Shown: positions 47,040-55,158, counted from the first letter of the stretch. The stretch: DNA of 64,000 nt from Flavobacterium ranwuense (GCF_004349315.1 NZ_SMLH01000003.1:62001-126000); one strand, 5' to 3'. Notes: a model not told the origin generated them from the sequence alone. Translations and numbers: made by a program.

Positions 47040-47489
47040 ATGAGTTTATCAGTACAAATCATGGACGATATTAAAACAGCCATGAGAGCCAAAGATACAG
47101 TAGCATTAGAAGCTTTAAGAGCTATTAAATCTGAAATCCTATTAGCGCAAACTGCAACAGGATCAAAAGAAGAAATCTCAGCAGATGATGAAATAAAATT
47201 GTTGCAAAAATTAGTAAAAACACGTAAGGAAAGCGCTAAGATTTTTACAGAGCAAAACCGTTTGGATTTAGCTGAACCAGAATTGGCACAAATCGCAGTA
47301 ATAGAAAAATTCTTGCCGGCACAATTAAGCGAAGCAGAAGTTGAAGTTGTGATTGCAAAAATTATTGCAGAAACAGGTGCGTCAGGAATTGCTTCAATGG
47401 GGAAAGTGATGGGATTAGCGGCAGCACAATTAGGTGGAACTGCCGAAGGAAAAACGATTTCTACTATAGTTAAAAAACTATTGACATAA
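47040..47489 (+). CDS. GatB/YqeY domain-containing protein
   Basis: A 149-residue alpha-helical protein of the YqeY type (DDIKTAMRAKDTVALEALRAI, LLQKLVKTRKESAKIF, LPAQLSEAEVE, GMGKVMGLAA-like segment). The domain is shared with the C-terminus of GatB, where it helps bind tRNA. The free-standing form has no clear assigned function; a tRNA-related role is possible. The gene follows ftsZ across a 340-base gap that holds a terminator and a repeat element. A possible -7 element TAAATTTG overlaps its stop codon. Confidence 0.9.
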   Translation: MSLSVQIMDDIKTAMRAKDTVALEALRAIKSEILLAQTATGSKEEISADDEIKLLQKLVKTRKESAKIFTEQNRLDLAEPELAQIAVIEKFLPAQLSEAEVEVVIAKIIAETGASGIASMGKVMGLAAAQLGGTAEGKTISTIVKKLLT

Positions 47490-47497
47490 ATTTGTAT

Positions 47498-47557
47498 GAT
47501 TTAAGGTTAACGATTTTACACCATAAATCTAAAATCGTTAATCAATAATCTTAAATC
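47498..47557. other. long inverted repeat upstream of the tRNA-Arg locus
   Basis: Nested complementary arms: TTAACGATTTTA at 47507 pairs with TAAAATCGTTAA at 47530, and GATTTAAG at 47498 with CTTAAATC at 47550. No T tract follows, so it may be an attenuator-like or processing structure, or a palindromic repeat, rather than a simple terminator. Confidence 0.5.
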
Positions 47558-47561
47558 AAAT

Positions 47562-47624
47562 GGCTGCGTAGTTCAACTGGATACCTGCCTGCCTGCCTGC
47601 CGGCAGGGAATATCAGATTTCGAC
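47562..47624 (+). pseudogene. 5' half of tRNA-Arg(TCG) with a 24-base insert in the D-arm
   Basis: The bases match the intact tRNA-Arg at 47877 from its first base through anticodon loop base 38 (TTTCGAC), then homology ends. A 24-base CCTG-rich insert (47584-47607) interrupts the D-arm. There is no 3' half, so it cannot fold as a tRNA. It marks the insertion point of the GIY-YIG unit. Confidence 0.88.
47584..47607. repeat. CCTG tandem repeat with palindrome CCTGCCGGCAGG
   Basis: Four CCTG-phase repeats run into a perfect 12-base palindrome. GC content is far above the surroundings. It sits inside the D-arm of the truncated tRNA copy. Confidence 0.8.
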
Positions 47625-47629
47625 AATAA

Positions 47630-47875
47630 ATGGAATATTTTGTATATATTTTAGAGAGTGAGATTGATGGAAGGCTTTATAAAGGTCAGACAAGTGATAT
47701 AGATAAAAGAATAATAGAACATAATTCAGGTAAGACAAAATCTACCAAAGGTTTTAAGCCCTGGAAATTGGTTTATTTAGAAACTTTTGGTACAAGAGAA
47801 GAAGCAGTTCTTCGTGAAAAATATTTTAAAACAGGAAGTGGAAGAGAATTTTTAAAAGAAAAAACAACAAAATAA
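47630..47875 (+). CDS. small GIY-YIG nuclease family protein inserted in tRNA-Arg
   Basis: An 81-residue single-domain GIY-YIG protein. The first motif appears as FVYIL, the second as LYKGQT. A conserved Arg sits in KRIIEHN and the catalytic Glu candidate in GTREEAVLREKY. It is similar to the UPF0213/YhbQ-like family. The gene starts 5 bases after the truncated 5' tRNA copy and ends 1 base before the intact tRNA-Arg, so it has no flanking sequence of its own and no group I intron core. A homing or integrating role is inferred from position. Confidence in the fold is high and in the mobility inference moderate. Confidence 0.9.
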   Translation: MEYFVYILESEIDGRLYKGQTSDIDKRIIEHNSGKTKSTKGFKPWKLVYLETFGTREEAVLREKYFKTGSGREFLKEKTTK

Positions 47876-47876
47876 T

Positions 47877-47950
47877 GGCTGCGTAGTTCAACTGGATAGA
47901 ATATCAGATTTCGACTCTGAGGGTTGCAGGTTCGAACCCTGTCGCGGCCA
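47877..47950 (+). tRNA. tRNA-Arg (anticodon TCG)
   Basis: A 74-base cloverleaf: acceptor GGCTGCG / CGCGGCC with a T-G wobble at position 4, D-stem GTTC/GAAT, anticodon stem TCAGA/TCTGA around loop TTTCGAC, T-arm with GTTCGAACC. CCA is not encoded. Its 5' half is a duplicate of 47562..47624, restored after the GIY-YIG insertion, so the gene is intact. Confidence 0.95.
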
Positions 47951-47961
47951 CAAACACAAAT

Positions 47962-48014
47962 AAAAATGCTTCAAAAAAATCAAGTTTGCTTGAAATTATT
48001 TTGGAGCATTTTTT
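47962..48014 (+). terminator. terminator after tRNA-Arg
   Basis: A long stem AAAATGCTTCAAAA with TTTTGGAGCATTTT and an inner hairpin TCAAG/CTTGA, followed by T-rich sequence. Confidence 0.75.
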
Positions 48015-48035
48015 ATTTTAAAGCGGTTATAAAAT

Positions 48036-48845
48036 ATGTCATTACAACTTTTTATTTCAGTATTGTTTGGAATATTATTTCTTCTAATAATTGTTTTTAG
48101 AGTTCTGGAGCCTGCCTATCTCTTACTATTTAATAAACCATTTTACATCCATTGGTATCCTTTCTCCAAAAAATTAAAATCAAGCCAACGCCAAATTTTA
48201 GTAAACGACTTTCCGTTTTATAGCAGGCTTTCTTCTAAAAGGAAAGCGTATTTTGAACATCGAGTAAGTGAGTTTATTGCTAAATATGAGTTTATAGGCA
48301 AGGAAGTTGTTATTACGGAACAAATGAAAATACTGATTGCGGGAACGTATGTGATGTTGACTTTTGGGATGAGAAATTATCTTGTTCGTTTATTCAATAA
48401 AATAATAATTTATCCTTCCAGTTATTTTTCTACCGTAAATGAAGCGTATCATAAAGGAGAATTTAATCCCAGAATGAAAGCGGTAGTTTTTTCGTGGGAA
48501 GATTTTTTATTGGGACATTTAACATCAAGCGATAATATTAATCTGGGTTTACATGAGTTCTCTCATGTGTTGCATTTTCATTGCTTAAAAAGTAATGATC
48601 CAAGTGCCATTATCTTTTTTGATGAATTCAATGAAGCCGTAAAATATTACAGCGATCCAGTTTTAAATAACGAGTTGACTCAGAAAGATTATTTTAGATT
48701 GTATGCTTATGAAAATCAATTCGAATTTTTATCGGTTATCTTGGAACATTTTTATGAGACACCTCGTGTTTTCAAAAGGGAGCATCCGGAACTATATGCA
48801 CATATTTCAAGAATGATTAATTTTAAAGAAGAATATTTAAAATAA
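48036..48845 (+). CDS. zinc-dependent peptidase, MtfA/M90-like
   Basis: A 269-residue protein with an N-terminal membrane helix (about residues 3-24) and a metallopeptidase domain with HEFSHVLHF, the HExxH motif (about residues 172-176), matching the MtfA (M90) family. In E. coli MtfA modulates glucose PTS control by binding Mlc; that regulator is not expected here, so the target in Bacteroidetes is unknown. The F-Y-rich tail (DYFRLYAYENQFEFLSVILEHFYETP) with an acidic third-ligand candidate is family-typical. Confidence 0.86.
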   Translation: MSLQLFISVLFGILFLLIIVFRVLEPAYLLLFNKPFYIHWYPFSKKLKSSQRQILVNDFPFYSRLSSKRKAYFEHRVSEFIAKYEFIGKEVVITEQMKILIAGTYVMLTFGMRNYLVRLFNKIIIYPSSYFSTVNEAYHKGEFNPRMKAVVFSWEDFLLGHLTSSDNINLGLHEFSHVLHFHCLKSNDPSAIIFFDEFNEAVKYYSDPVLNNELTQKDYFRLYAYENQFEFLSVILEHFYETPRVFKREHPELYAHISRMINFKEEYLK

Positions 48846-48868
48846 AAATGGCGCTTTAAGCGCCATTT
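48846..48868. terminator. bidirectional terminator hairpin
   Basis: Stem AAATGGCGCTT / AAGCGCCATTT, between the convergent mtfA-like gene and rpe. Confidence 0.75.
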
Positions 48869-48871
48869 CTT

Positions 48872-49534
48872 TTAGAAGTTTGTTAGCTTCTTCAGATCTT
48901 GTATCGTTTGGGTTGGATTTTCCGCTTTGAAAACAAAGCTTCCGGCTACCAGAACATCAGCTCCGGCTTCCACTAATTGTTTTGCATTTTTATTGGTTAC
49001 ACCACCGTCAATTTCAATGATTGTAGTTGCTCCTTTTTTAGTGATTAACGCTTTTAGCTTTTCAATTTTAGCATACGTATTTTCAATAAAAGATTGTCCT
49101 CCAAAACCTGGATTCACACTCATGATACAAACCAAATCAATGTCATTGATTACATCTTCCAGTAAGTCAATATTAGTGTGTGGATTGATTGCAACTCCAG
49201 CTTTCATTCCTTCCGCTTTGATGGCTTGTAGTGTTCTGTGAAGGTGTGTACAGGCTTCATAGTGTACACTTAGAATATTAGCTCCTAATTCAGCAAAAGT
49301 TTTAATGTAACGATCCGGATCTACAATCATCAAGTGAACGTCAATTGTTTTTTTTGCATGTCGGTTAATGGCTTCCAGAACTGGCATTCCATAAGAGATG
49401 TTAGGAACAAAAACGCCATCCATGATATCGATATGAAACCAATCGGCTTCACTGTTGTTGATCATTTCGATGTCGCGTTGCAGATTGCCAAAATCGGCAG
49501 CAAGCACTGATGGTGCAATAAGTGTATTCTTCAT
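48872..49534 (-). CDS. rpe: ribulose-phosphate 3-epimerase
   Basis: A 220-residue TIM-barrel enzyme of the pentose phosphate pathway. The motif APSVLAADFGNL, the metal-binding DWFHIDIMDGVFVPN, HLMIVDPDRYI, VNPGFGGQSFI and EIDGGVTNKNAKQL are all in the usual order. It converts D-ribulose 5-phosphate to D-xylulose 5-phosphate in the cytosol. A -7 element on the minus strand lies at 49593-49600, 59 bases upstream of the ATG. Confidence 0.96.
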   Translation of the reverse strand: MKNTLIAPSVLAADFGNLQRDIEMINNSEADWFHIDIMDGVFVPNISYGMPVLEAINRHAKKTIDVHLMIVDPDRYIKTFAELGANILSVHYEACTHLHRTLQAIKAEGMKAGVAINPHTNIDLLEDVINDIDLVCIMSVNPGFGGQSFIENTYAKIEKLKALITKKGATTIIEIDGGVTNKNAKQLVEAGADVLVAGSFVFKAENPTQTIQDLKKLTNF

Positions 49535-49552
49535 TGTGTAGTTGTTACGTTG

Positions 49553-49572
49553 AGACGCACAGCAGTGCGTCT
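49553..49572. repeat. REP-like palindrome AGACGCAC-GTGCGTCT
   Basis: An 8-base arm with an AGCA loop, in the leader of rpe between the promoter and the gene. GC content exceeds the surroundings. Confidence 0.6.
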
Positions 49573-49592
49573 TTACAGTTGTATTGTTTGTG

Positions 49593-49600
49593 CAAAAGTA
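49593..49600 (-). promoter_or_regulatory. -7 promoter element TACTTTTG for rpe
   Basis: An exact TAnnTTTG match on the minus strand, 59 bases before the rpe start. Confidence 0.6.
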
Positions 49601-49637
49601 GTTTTTTTACAGCAATTGGCGAAAGTTTTTTTATAGG

Positions 49638-49655
49638 GACAACTCGCGAGTTGTC
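49638..49655. repeat. 18-base perfect palindrome GACAACTCGCGAGTTGTC
   Basis: A perfect palindrome centred on CGCG. It belongs to the cluster of repeats in the 440-base gap between rpe and rpoD (49535-49974). Confidence 0.7.
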
Positions 49656-49673
49656 TGTACTATGAAATTGCGT

Positions 49674-49739
49674 AAGGGATTGTAGTGGAAATCCTTTTTA
49701 TTTTTTTTCTAAAAATAAAAGATTGCAACGGAAAGCCCG
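49674..49739. repeat. imperfect-palindrome intergenic repeat, copy 3 (inverted)
   Basis: Contains AAGGGATTGTAGTGGAAATCC and then AAAAGATTGCAACGGAAAGC around an AT core. Reverse-complemented it matches the layout of the copies at 16114 and 46818 (AAAAAGG-TTTCCACTAC and GGGC-TTTCC arms). Beyond it, up to 49826, I see nothing coding. Confidence 0.5.
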
Positions 49740-49826
49740 ACTCGAAGTTTTTACGGAGGGTTACGCCTAAATGATTTTAAACAGAAATAGGTGAGAGAAT
49801 CTGAAATGAATTCAGATTAAAAAGCA

Positions 49827-49851
49827 AAACTCCGGTAATCAACCGGAGTTT
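49827..49851 (-). terminator. intrinsic terminator candidate for rpoD
   Basis: Stem AAACTCCGGT / ACCGGAGTTT with a 5-base loop. On the minus strand it is followed by a T-rich run. A second complementary pair (AAAGTCAAAAATCAT near 49910 and TATGACTTTTGACTTT near 49942) lies closer to the rpoD end. Confidence 0.6.
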
Positions 49852-49974
49852 CAATCATCAATCAAAAAACGAACAGTTAATCAGACCGTCGTTACTTATT
49901 AGTCTAAAGCCGAAAGTCAAAAATCATAATGTTGTTGGACTTTATGACTTTTGACTTTTAGACATTTGACTGTT

Positions 49975-50838
49975 TTATCCTAAATAAGTTTTTAGTATTT
50001 TACTTCTTGAAGTGTGTTTTAATCTGCGGATTGCTTTTTCCTTGATTTGACGCACACGCTCACGAGTTAGGTCGAAAGTTTCTCCAATTTCCTCTAAGGT
50101 CATTGGGTGTTGGTCACCAAGACCAAAATATAAACGAACTACATCAGCTTCTCTTGGAGTCAATGTTTCTAGGGAACGCTCAATCTCCGTACGCAATGAT
50201 TCATGGATTAATTCTCTGTCTGGATTTGGAGATTCACCAGAACGCAATACGTCGTAAAGGTTAGAATCTTCTCCTTCTACAAGAGGTGCATCCATTGATA
50301 AGTGACGACCGGAGTTTTTCATACTCTCTTTTACGTCATTTACGGTCATGTCTAGCTCTTTTGCAATTTCCTCAGCAGATGGTGGACGCTCGTTAGATTG
50401 CTCTAATAAAGCGTACATTTTGTTGATTTTATTGATAGAACCAATTTTGTTCAAAGGCAAACGAACGATACGGGATTGTTCAGCCAATGCTTGTAATATA
50501 GATTGACGAATCCACCAAACGGCATACGAGATGAATTTGAAACCACGTGTTTCATCAAAACGTTGTGCTGCTTTTATCAATCCTAAATTTCCTTCGTTGA
50601 TCAAATCGGGAAGTGTTAATCCTTGATTTTGATATTGTTTTGCTACCGAAACTACGAAACGTAAATTGGCTTTTGTCAATTTCTCTAATGCTTTCTGGTC
50701 ACCGGCTTTAATCTTTTGTGCTAATTCTACCTCTTCGTCAGCGGTAATAAGGTCAACTTTTCCAATTTCTTGTAAATACTTGTCTAATGAAGCAGTTTCA
50801 CGATTGGTTACCTGCTTGGTGATTTTTAGTTGTCTCAT
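49975..50838 (-). CDS. rpoD: primary RNA polymerase sigma factor RpoD/SigA
   Basis: A 287-residue principal sigma factor. Regions 1.2 ([16 protein letters not shown]), 2 ([30 protein letters not shown] and [13 protein letters not shown]), 3 ([15 protein letters not shown]) and 4 ([15 protein letters not shown] to [29 protein letters not shown]) are all clear. It lacks the region 1.1 and the non-conserved insertion of E. coli RpoD, as is normal for Bacteroidetes, which read TTG and TAnnTTTG promoters. It is monocistronic. Confidence 0.96.
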   Translation of the reverse strand: MRQLKITKQVTNRETASLDKYLQEIGKVDLITADEEVELAQKIKAGDQKALEKLTKANLRFVVSVAKQYQNQGLTLPDLINEGNLGLIKAAQRFDETRGFKFISYAVWWIRQSILQALAEQSRIVRLPLNKIGSINKINKMYALLEQSNERPPSAEEIAKELDMTVNDVKESMKNSGRHLSMDAPLVEGEDSNLYDVLRSGESPNPDRELIHESLRTEIERSLETLTPREADVVRLYFGLGDQHPMTLEEIGETFDLTRERVRQIKEKAIRRLKHTSRSKILKTYLG

Positions 50839-50934
50839 GTTTTTTTGTCTCCTAAATTTTAAGTGTACAAATGGTTATACGTATAGAGTCTCAAAAAAGT
50901 TACAATAGTTTCTAAAATAATTTAATTTAAAACA

Positions 50935-50968
50935 AAAATCCCGTTTCAAATAAATGAAACGGGATTTT
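50935..50968. terminator. terminator hairpin for pnp
   Basis: A 14-bp stem AAAATCCCGTTTCA / TGAAACGGGATTTT. On the minus strand it is followed by a T-rich run. It lies between pnp and rpoD. Confidence 0.82.
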
Positions 50969-51001
50969 CTATAAATAAACCTTTAGTAAACTAAGATCTG
51001 A

Positions 51002-53134
51002 TTACTCTTTTCTTTCCTCACGTGGAGGTCTTGGCATAAGTGCTTTTCTTGACACTTTTTCTTTTCTTGTTTTTGGATCCATACCTAAGTATTTCACTTG
51101 AAAAGTATCGCCCATATTAACAACATCAGAAACGTTCTCAGTACGTTCCCAAGCTAACTCAGATACGTGAAGTAATACTTCATTTCCGGGTGCTGCAAGG
51201 TATTCTACTACAGCTCCAAAATCAAGCATTTTGATTACTTTCACATCATAAGCTTCTCCCATCTGTGGTTTGAAAGTAATGGACTGAATTTTAGCCAGTA
51301 CCGCTTCAATTCCAGCAGGATCTGTACCAAGAATCTCGATGACTCCTTGTTCGTCTACTTCGTTGATAACGATTGTAGTTCCGGTAGCTTTTTGTAATTC
51401 TTGAATTACTTTTCCACCAGGTCCGATCAAAGCACCAATGAAATTACCAGGAATAGTTCTTGTAATAATTTTTGGAGCATATGCTTTAACATCTGCTTTA
51501 GGCGTTGCTAAAACTTCAGTTATTTTTCCAAGAATGTGCAAACGACCATCACGAGCTTGAGCTAATGCTGATTCCATGATGTTGTATGCCAATCCTTCGA
51601 TTTTGATGTCCATTTGACAAGCAGTGATTCCATCAGCAGTTCCGGTTACTTTAAAGTCCATGTCTCCTAAGTGATCCTCATCACCAAGAATATCAGACAA
51701 TACTGCAAAACGATCTCCGTCAGTAATTAATCCCATAGCAATACCAGAAACTGGTTTGATCATTTGGATACCTGCATCCATAAGCGCTAATGTACCAGCA
51801 CAAACGGTAGCCATAGAAGATGAACCGTTAGATTCTAATACTTCTGATACAATACGAATAGTATAAGGACAATCAGCAGGAATCATGTTTTTCAAAGCTC
51901 TTTGAGCTAAGTTTCCGTGACCTACTTCTCTTCTTGAAGTTCCTCTTAATGGTTTTGCTTCACCTGTAGAGAAAGGAGGGAAGTTGTAATGTAAGTAGAA
52001 TTTCTCTTCACCTTGTTGAGATGGAGAATCAATTTGGTTTGCTTCTCTAGAAGTTCCTAAAGTCGCTGTTGCTAATGCTTGAGTCTCTCCTCTTGTAAAC
52101 AATGCCGATCCGTGAACAGATGGTAAATAATCTACTTCAGCCCAGATAGGTCTGATTTCTGTAGTTTTTCTACCGTCTAAACGTGTCCCTAAATCTAGGG
52201 TTACGTTACGAACGGCTTCTTTATTGGCTTTGTAGAAATATTTAGAAACTAAATCCCCGTTTTCAGCTAATTCTTCTTCTGTAAATAAAGATTTTACGAG
52301 TTCTTTTACTTCAGCAAATTGGGCTGTTCTTTCGTGCTTTGCTGTTCCTTCTTTTGCAATAGCGTAACACAAATCGTAAGATGCCGCCTTTACTTTGTCA
52401 TAAATGGCGCAGTCTTCTTTTTCTTGCTCGTATGTTCTTACTTCTTTTTTACCAAAAGCAGCAACTAATCTCTCTTGCGCTTCGATTTGAATTTTGATGG
52501 CTTCGTGAGCAAATTTAATAGCTTCCACCATTTCGTGTTCTGAAATTTCTTTCATCTCACCTTCTACCATTGCGATAGAATCTTTAGAAGCACCAATCAT
52601 CATGTCAATATCAGATAATTCTAATTGCGCGCGACTTGGATTAATAACGAATTTTCCGTCAACACGAGCTACACGAGCTTCCGAAATCAAAGTTGAAAAA
52701 GGAATATCAGATAAAGCAAGTGCTGCCGAAGCTGCTAAACCTGCTAATGCATCTGGCATTACGTTTTCGTCATGAGACATCAACTGAATCATCACTTGCG
52801 TTTCTGCGTGGTAATCACTTGGAAAAAGTGGACGTAATACACGGTCAACTAATCTCATTGTCAAAACTTCGCTATCGCTTGGTCTTGCTTCTCTTTTGAA
52901 AAATCCACCAGGAAAACGACCTGCTGCTGCAAATTTTTCACGATAATCTACCGTTAAAGGCAAAAAATCTACTGGGCTTGCTTTTCTGGCAGATACAACT
53001 GTTGCAAGCAACATCGCATTTCCCATTTGTACTACTACTGAACCGTCAGCTTGTTTGGCTAGTTTTCCGGTCTCGATTGAGATGCTTCTGCCATCTCCTA
53101 AATCGATAATTTCTTTTGAAACTTTTGGAATCAT
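51002..53134 (-). CDS. pnp: polyribonucleotide nucleotidyltransferase
   Basis: About 710 residues from the ATG at 53134 ([14 protein letters not shown]), preferred over ATG 53161, which adds a nine-residue extension. Two RNase PH domains are separated by a helical linker. The phosphate-binding site [20 protein letters not shown] and the second-domain signature [19 protein letters not shown] are present. A KH domain ([15 protein letters not shown]) and a C-terminal S1 domain ([16 protein letters not shown]) follow. The enzyme degrades mRNA phosphorolytically. It follows rpsO on the same strand, the classical S15-PNPase order. Confidence 0.96.
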   Translation of the reverse strand: MIPKVSKEIIDLGDGRSISIETGKLAKQADGSVVVQMGNAMLLATVVSARKASPVDFLPLTVDYREKFAAAGRFPGGFFKREARPSDSEVLTMRLVDRVLRPLFPSDYHAETQVMIQLMSHDENVMPDALAGLAASAALALSDIPFSTLISEARVARVDGKFVINPSRAQLELSDIDMMIGASKDSIAMVEGEMKEISEHEMVEAIKFAHEAIKIQIEAQERLVAAFGKKEVRTYEQEKEDCAIYDKVKAASYDLCYAIAKEGTAKHERTAQFAEVKELVKSLFTEEELAENGDLVSKYFYKANKEAVRNVTLDLGTRLDGRKTTEIRPIWAEVDYLPSVHGSALFTRGETQALATATLGTSREANQIDSPSQQGEEKFYLHYNFPPFSTGEAKPLRGTSRREVGHGNLAQRALKNMIPADCPYTIRIVSEVLESNGSSSMATVCAGTLALMDAGIQMIKPVSGIAMGLITDGDRFAVLSDILGDEDHLGDMDFKVTGTADGITACQMDIKIEGLAYNIMESALAQARDGRLHILGKITEVLATPKADVKAYAPKIITRTIPGNFIGALIGPGGKVIQELQKATGTTIVINEVDEQGVIEILGTDPAGIEAVLAKIQSITFKPQMGEAYDVKVIKMLDFGAVVEYLAAPGNEVLLHVSELAWERTENVSDVVNMGDTFQVKYLGMDPKTRKEKVSRKALMPRPPREERKE

Positions 53135-53253
53135 AATTTGAATTCTCTTTAGATTAAACAATGGGTTCTAGTTGTGTTGTAGTTGTTGTTGTGCGTAGTT
53201 AATGCCTAAAACCCAATGAAAAACCAAACTTTTTTATTATTGTATATAAAAAC

Positions 53254-53279
53254 AAAAAGAGGCACTTTCGCACCTCTTT
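53254..53279 (-). terminator. attenuating or terminating hairpin after rpsO
   Basis: A 7-bp stem AAAGAGG / CCTCTTT with T run on the minus strand, between rpsO and pnp. Confidence 0.65.
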
Positions 53280-53287
53280 ACTATTGA

Positions 53288-53554
53288 TTATTTTCTGATA
53301 TTCAATACTTTGATAATTTCACGGTATCTGTTGATTTCTGTTTTCTTCAAGTAATCCAACAAAGATCTTCTTTTACCTACAAGCAATACTAATGAACGCT
53401 CTGTGTTATAATCGTGACGATTTTTTTTCAAGTGCTCCGTTAAGTGGCTAATTCTGAAAGTGAACAAAGCAATTTGAGCTTCTGATTTTCCAGTGTTTGT
53501 TTTTTCTCCGTGTTTAGCGAAGATTTCTTCTTTAATCTCTTTAGTTAAATACAT
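53288..53554 (-). CDS. rpsO: 30S ribosomal protein S15
   Basis: An 88-residue protein with the S15 pattern (GKSEAQIALFTFRISHLTEHL, KNRHDYNTERSLVLLVGKRRSLLDYLKK). It binds 16S rRNA early in small-subunit assembly. Length is as expected (about 89). A -7 element TACTTTTG lies on the minus strand at 53610-53617. It is followed by pnp, and a hairpin in between may set the ratio of the two. Confidence 0.97.
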   Translation of the reverse strand: MYLTKEIKEEIFAKHGEKTNTGKSEAQIALFTFRISHLTEHLKKNRHDYNTERSLVLLVGKRRSLLDYLKKTEINRYREIIKVLNIRK

Positions 53555-53609
53555 TCCAATATTTGTTTAATGATTTTTATGTATGTCATACAGCTATTGT
53601 AAGACCGTG

Positions 53610-53617
53610 CAAAAGTA
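53610..53617 (-). promoter_or_regulatory. -7 promoter element TACTTTTG for rpsO
   Basis: An exact TAnnTTTG match on the minus strand, 56 bases before the rpsO start. Confidence 0.6.
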
Positions 53618-53707
53618 GTATTTATTTTTTGGAAGAACAAGTTTTTATGAATATTATTGAGCTTTTGGGGAAACCCTAAAAAATCAAAACTAGTTTTTAC
53701 GGTCTAT

Positions 53708-54649
53708 TTATCTAATTGTGATGGGCAGGGAATACAAAAATCTCACGGGAATACCTTTCATTTTGCCAGGAGTCCAACCTCTATAACTCTTTAATACCAT
53801 GATGGCCTCATCATCGAGCCCGTAACCCAATCCCTTTATTATTTTAATGTCGTCTATGTTTCCGTCGCCTTTAACTATAAATGTTAAATATATTTTACCT
53901 GAAATGTTGTTTATTTGCGCTTCTTTTGTTTTCCTAATATTATTTGCGATGTAGCTGTAAAAATGGTCGATTCCTTTTTTGGGTTCGGCCTTTGATAATA
54001 TAATTTTATAGGGATGCTCTACATTCCTGGAGTCAATGCTTATTCCTGAAATGAATTTGCCGTTTTCATAAATTTCCGTGTAGCTACAATTAAGGTTTTT
54101 ACTTTGTCCTTTCCAGATACCATCATGAAATCCGTTTTTTATTTTTCCGCTTTCGTGCTGTTTGTCATCGGAGTATTCATAATCCCCGTTGCCGTCAATA
54201 ACTTTTTGGACATTTTCGGTATTCCAAAATTGATTAACGCTGATTTCAGAAATAGGTCCGTTTTGACTTTCTAGATATTCAATTTCTGATTTGATTTGTC
54301 CATTTTCATGCCAGTCATACTGTTTGCCACTTGGTCTGGAATTTACATAATTCGCAATAGATCTTTTATTTCCATTTTCATAATAATATATAAATTGTCC
54401 TTCTTTCGATAAATAATCTTTGGCTTTTGAGGCTCCTTTCATTTGTATTTTTCCGGATTTATAATAATCTTGAAAAATATATTGGTCTTGTTCTAAAGAA
54501 TAATCTTTTACGATACGATAGTATTTATGATTGATTTCATCAGTTTCATTCCAGAGGGAATCCAAATAAACTTTTTTGCTAATAGGGGTTTGAGAGAATG
54601 ATAAAATTGGAATTAGAAAAAACAGTATAAAATGTAAGTTTGATTTCAT
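53708..54649 (-). CDS. exported protein with MORN/YwqK-like repeats and TonB C-terminal domain
   Basis: About 313 residues from the ATG at 54649 (MKSNLHFILFFLIPILSFSQ, a signal peptide); the frame extends to 54700 only by an atypical N-terminus. The middle holds MORN/YwqK-type strand repeats (GKIQMKGASKA, GNKRSIANYVNSRPSGKQ, GQIKSEIEYL, GIWKGQS). The last 80 residues form a TonB C-terminal domain (KIYLTFIVKGDGNIDDIKI to AIMVLKSYRGWTPGKMKGIP). Unlike true TonB it has no transmembrane anchor or proline-rich spacer, so a direct energy-coupling role is unlikely. It is partly coupled to the preceding GAF gene in position. Confidence 0.78.
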   Translation of the reverse strand: MKSNLHFILFFLIPILSFSQTPISKKVYLDSLWNETDEINHKYYRIVKDYSLEQDQYIFQDYYKSGKIQMKGASKAKDYLSKEGQFIYYYENGNKRSIANYVNSRPSGKQYDWHENGQIKSEIEYLESQNGPISEISVNQFWNTENVQKVIDGNGDYEYSDDKQHESGKIKNGFHDGIWKGQSKNLNCSYTEIYENGKFISGISIDSRNVEHPYKIILSKAEPKKGIDHFYSYIANNIRKTKEAQINNISGKIYLTFIVKGDGNIDDIKIIKGLGYGLDDEAIMVLKSYRGWTPGKMKGIPVRFLYSLPITIR

Positions 54650-54683
54650 AAATAATTTAGATTGAAAATTAAATGTATTAATT

Positions 54684-55139
54684 CTAATACAAATTTGCAA
54701 TTTCGCGATTTACAAACTCCAAAAATTGCTCGTCAGCTTCAGAAAATGGATCCAACACATGGCTGTCAATATCAATTTGTCCTATGTTTTCTCCGTTTAC
54801 AAAAAGTGGCACTACGATTTCTGATTTTACGGTAAAACTACAAGCAATATAATTGTCTTGCGCTGCAACGTCAGGAACGACAAAGTTTTCATTAGAAACT
54901 GCTACTTGCCCGCAAATTCCTTTTCCGAAAGGGATTACAGTATGATCTGTTTCTGCACCTACGTAAGGACCTAAGTGTAGTGTTTTAGTTTCTTGATTTG
55001 CAAAATAAAATCCAACCCAATTGTAATATGCAATAGAGTCGCTAAGTAATTGACAAATAGACAAGAGTTTTTCGTCTCTTGACAGCGTTTTGTTTAATGT
55101 GATTTCGGTAATTTTTGGTTGTAATTCTTGAAATGTCAT
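54684..55139 (-). CDS. GAF domain protein, probable free-methionine-(R)-sulfoxide reductase
   Basis: A 151-residue cytosolic GAF protein matching the fRMsr family: WVGFYF, LGPYVGAETDHTVIPFGKGICGQVA, VPDVAAQDNYIACSFTVKSEIVVPL and QIDIDSHVLDPFSEADEQFLE. Two cysteines, in GKGICG and YIACS, correspond to conserved family positions; a third family cysteine is not visible. It would reduce free methionine-R-sulfoxide. A -7 element lies at 55159-55166. Confidence 0.82.
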   Translation of the reverse strand: MTFQELQPKITEITLNKTLSRDEKLLSICQLLSDSIAYYNWVGFYFANQETKTLHLGPYVGAETDHTVIPFGKGICGQVAVSNENFVVPDVAAQDNYIACSFTVKSEIVVPLFVNGENIGQIDIDSHVLDPFSEADEQFLEFVNREIANLY

Positions 55140-55158
55140 GTTTTTAATTTTATTTATG

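Noticed and set aside
47584-47607. CRISPR-like array
   Set aside because: Repeat units are only 4 bases with no spacers and no cas genes in the window.
47562-47624. A second functional tRNA-Arg
   Set aside because: It lacks the 3' half and has a 24-base insert in the D-arm, so it cannot fold as a tRNA.
47630-47875. A GIY-YIG gene inside a group I intron
   Set aside because: There are only 5 and 1 flanking bases between the ORF and tRNA sequence, which is too little for an intron core, and the downstream tRNA is complete by itself.
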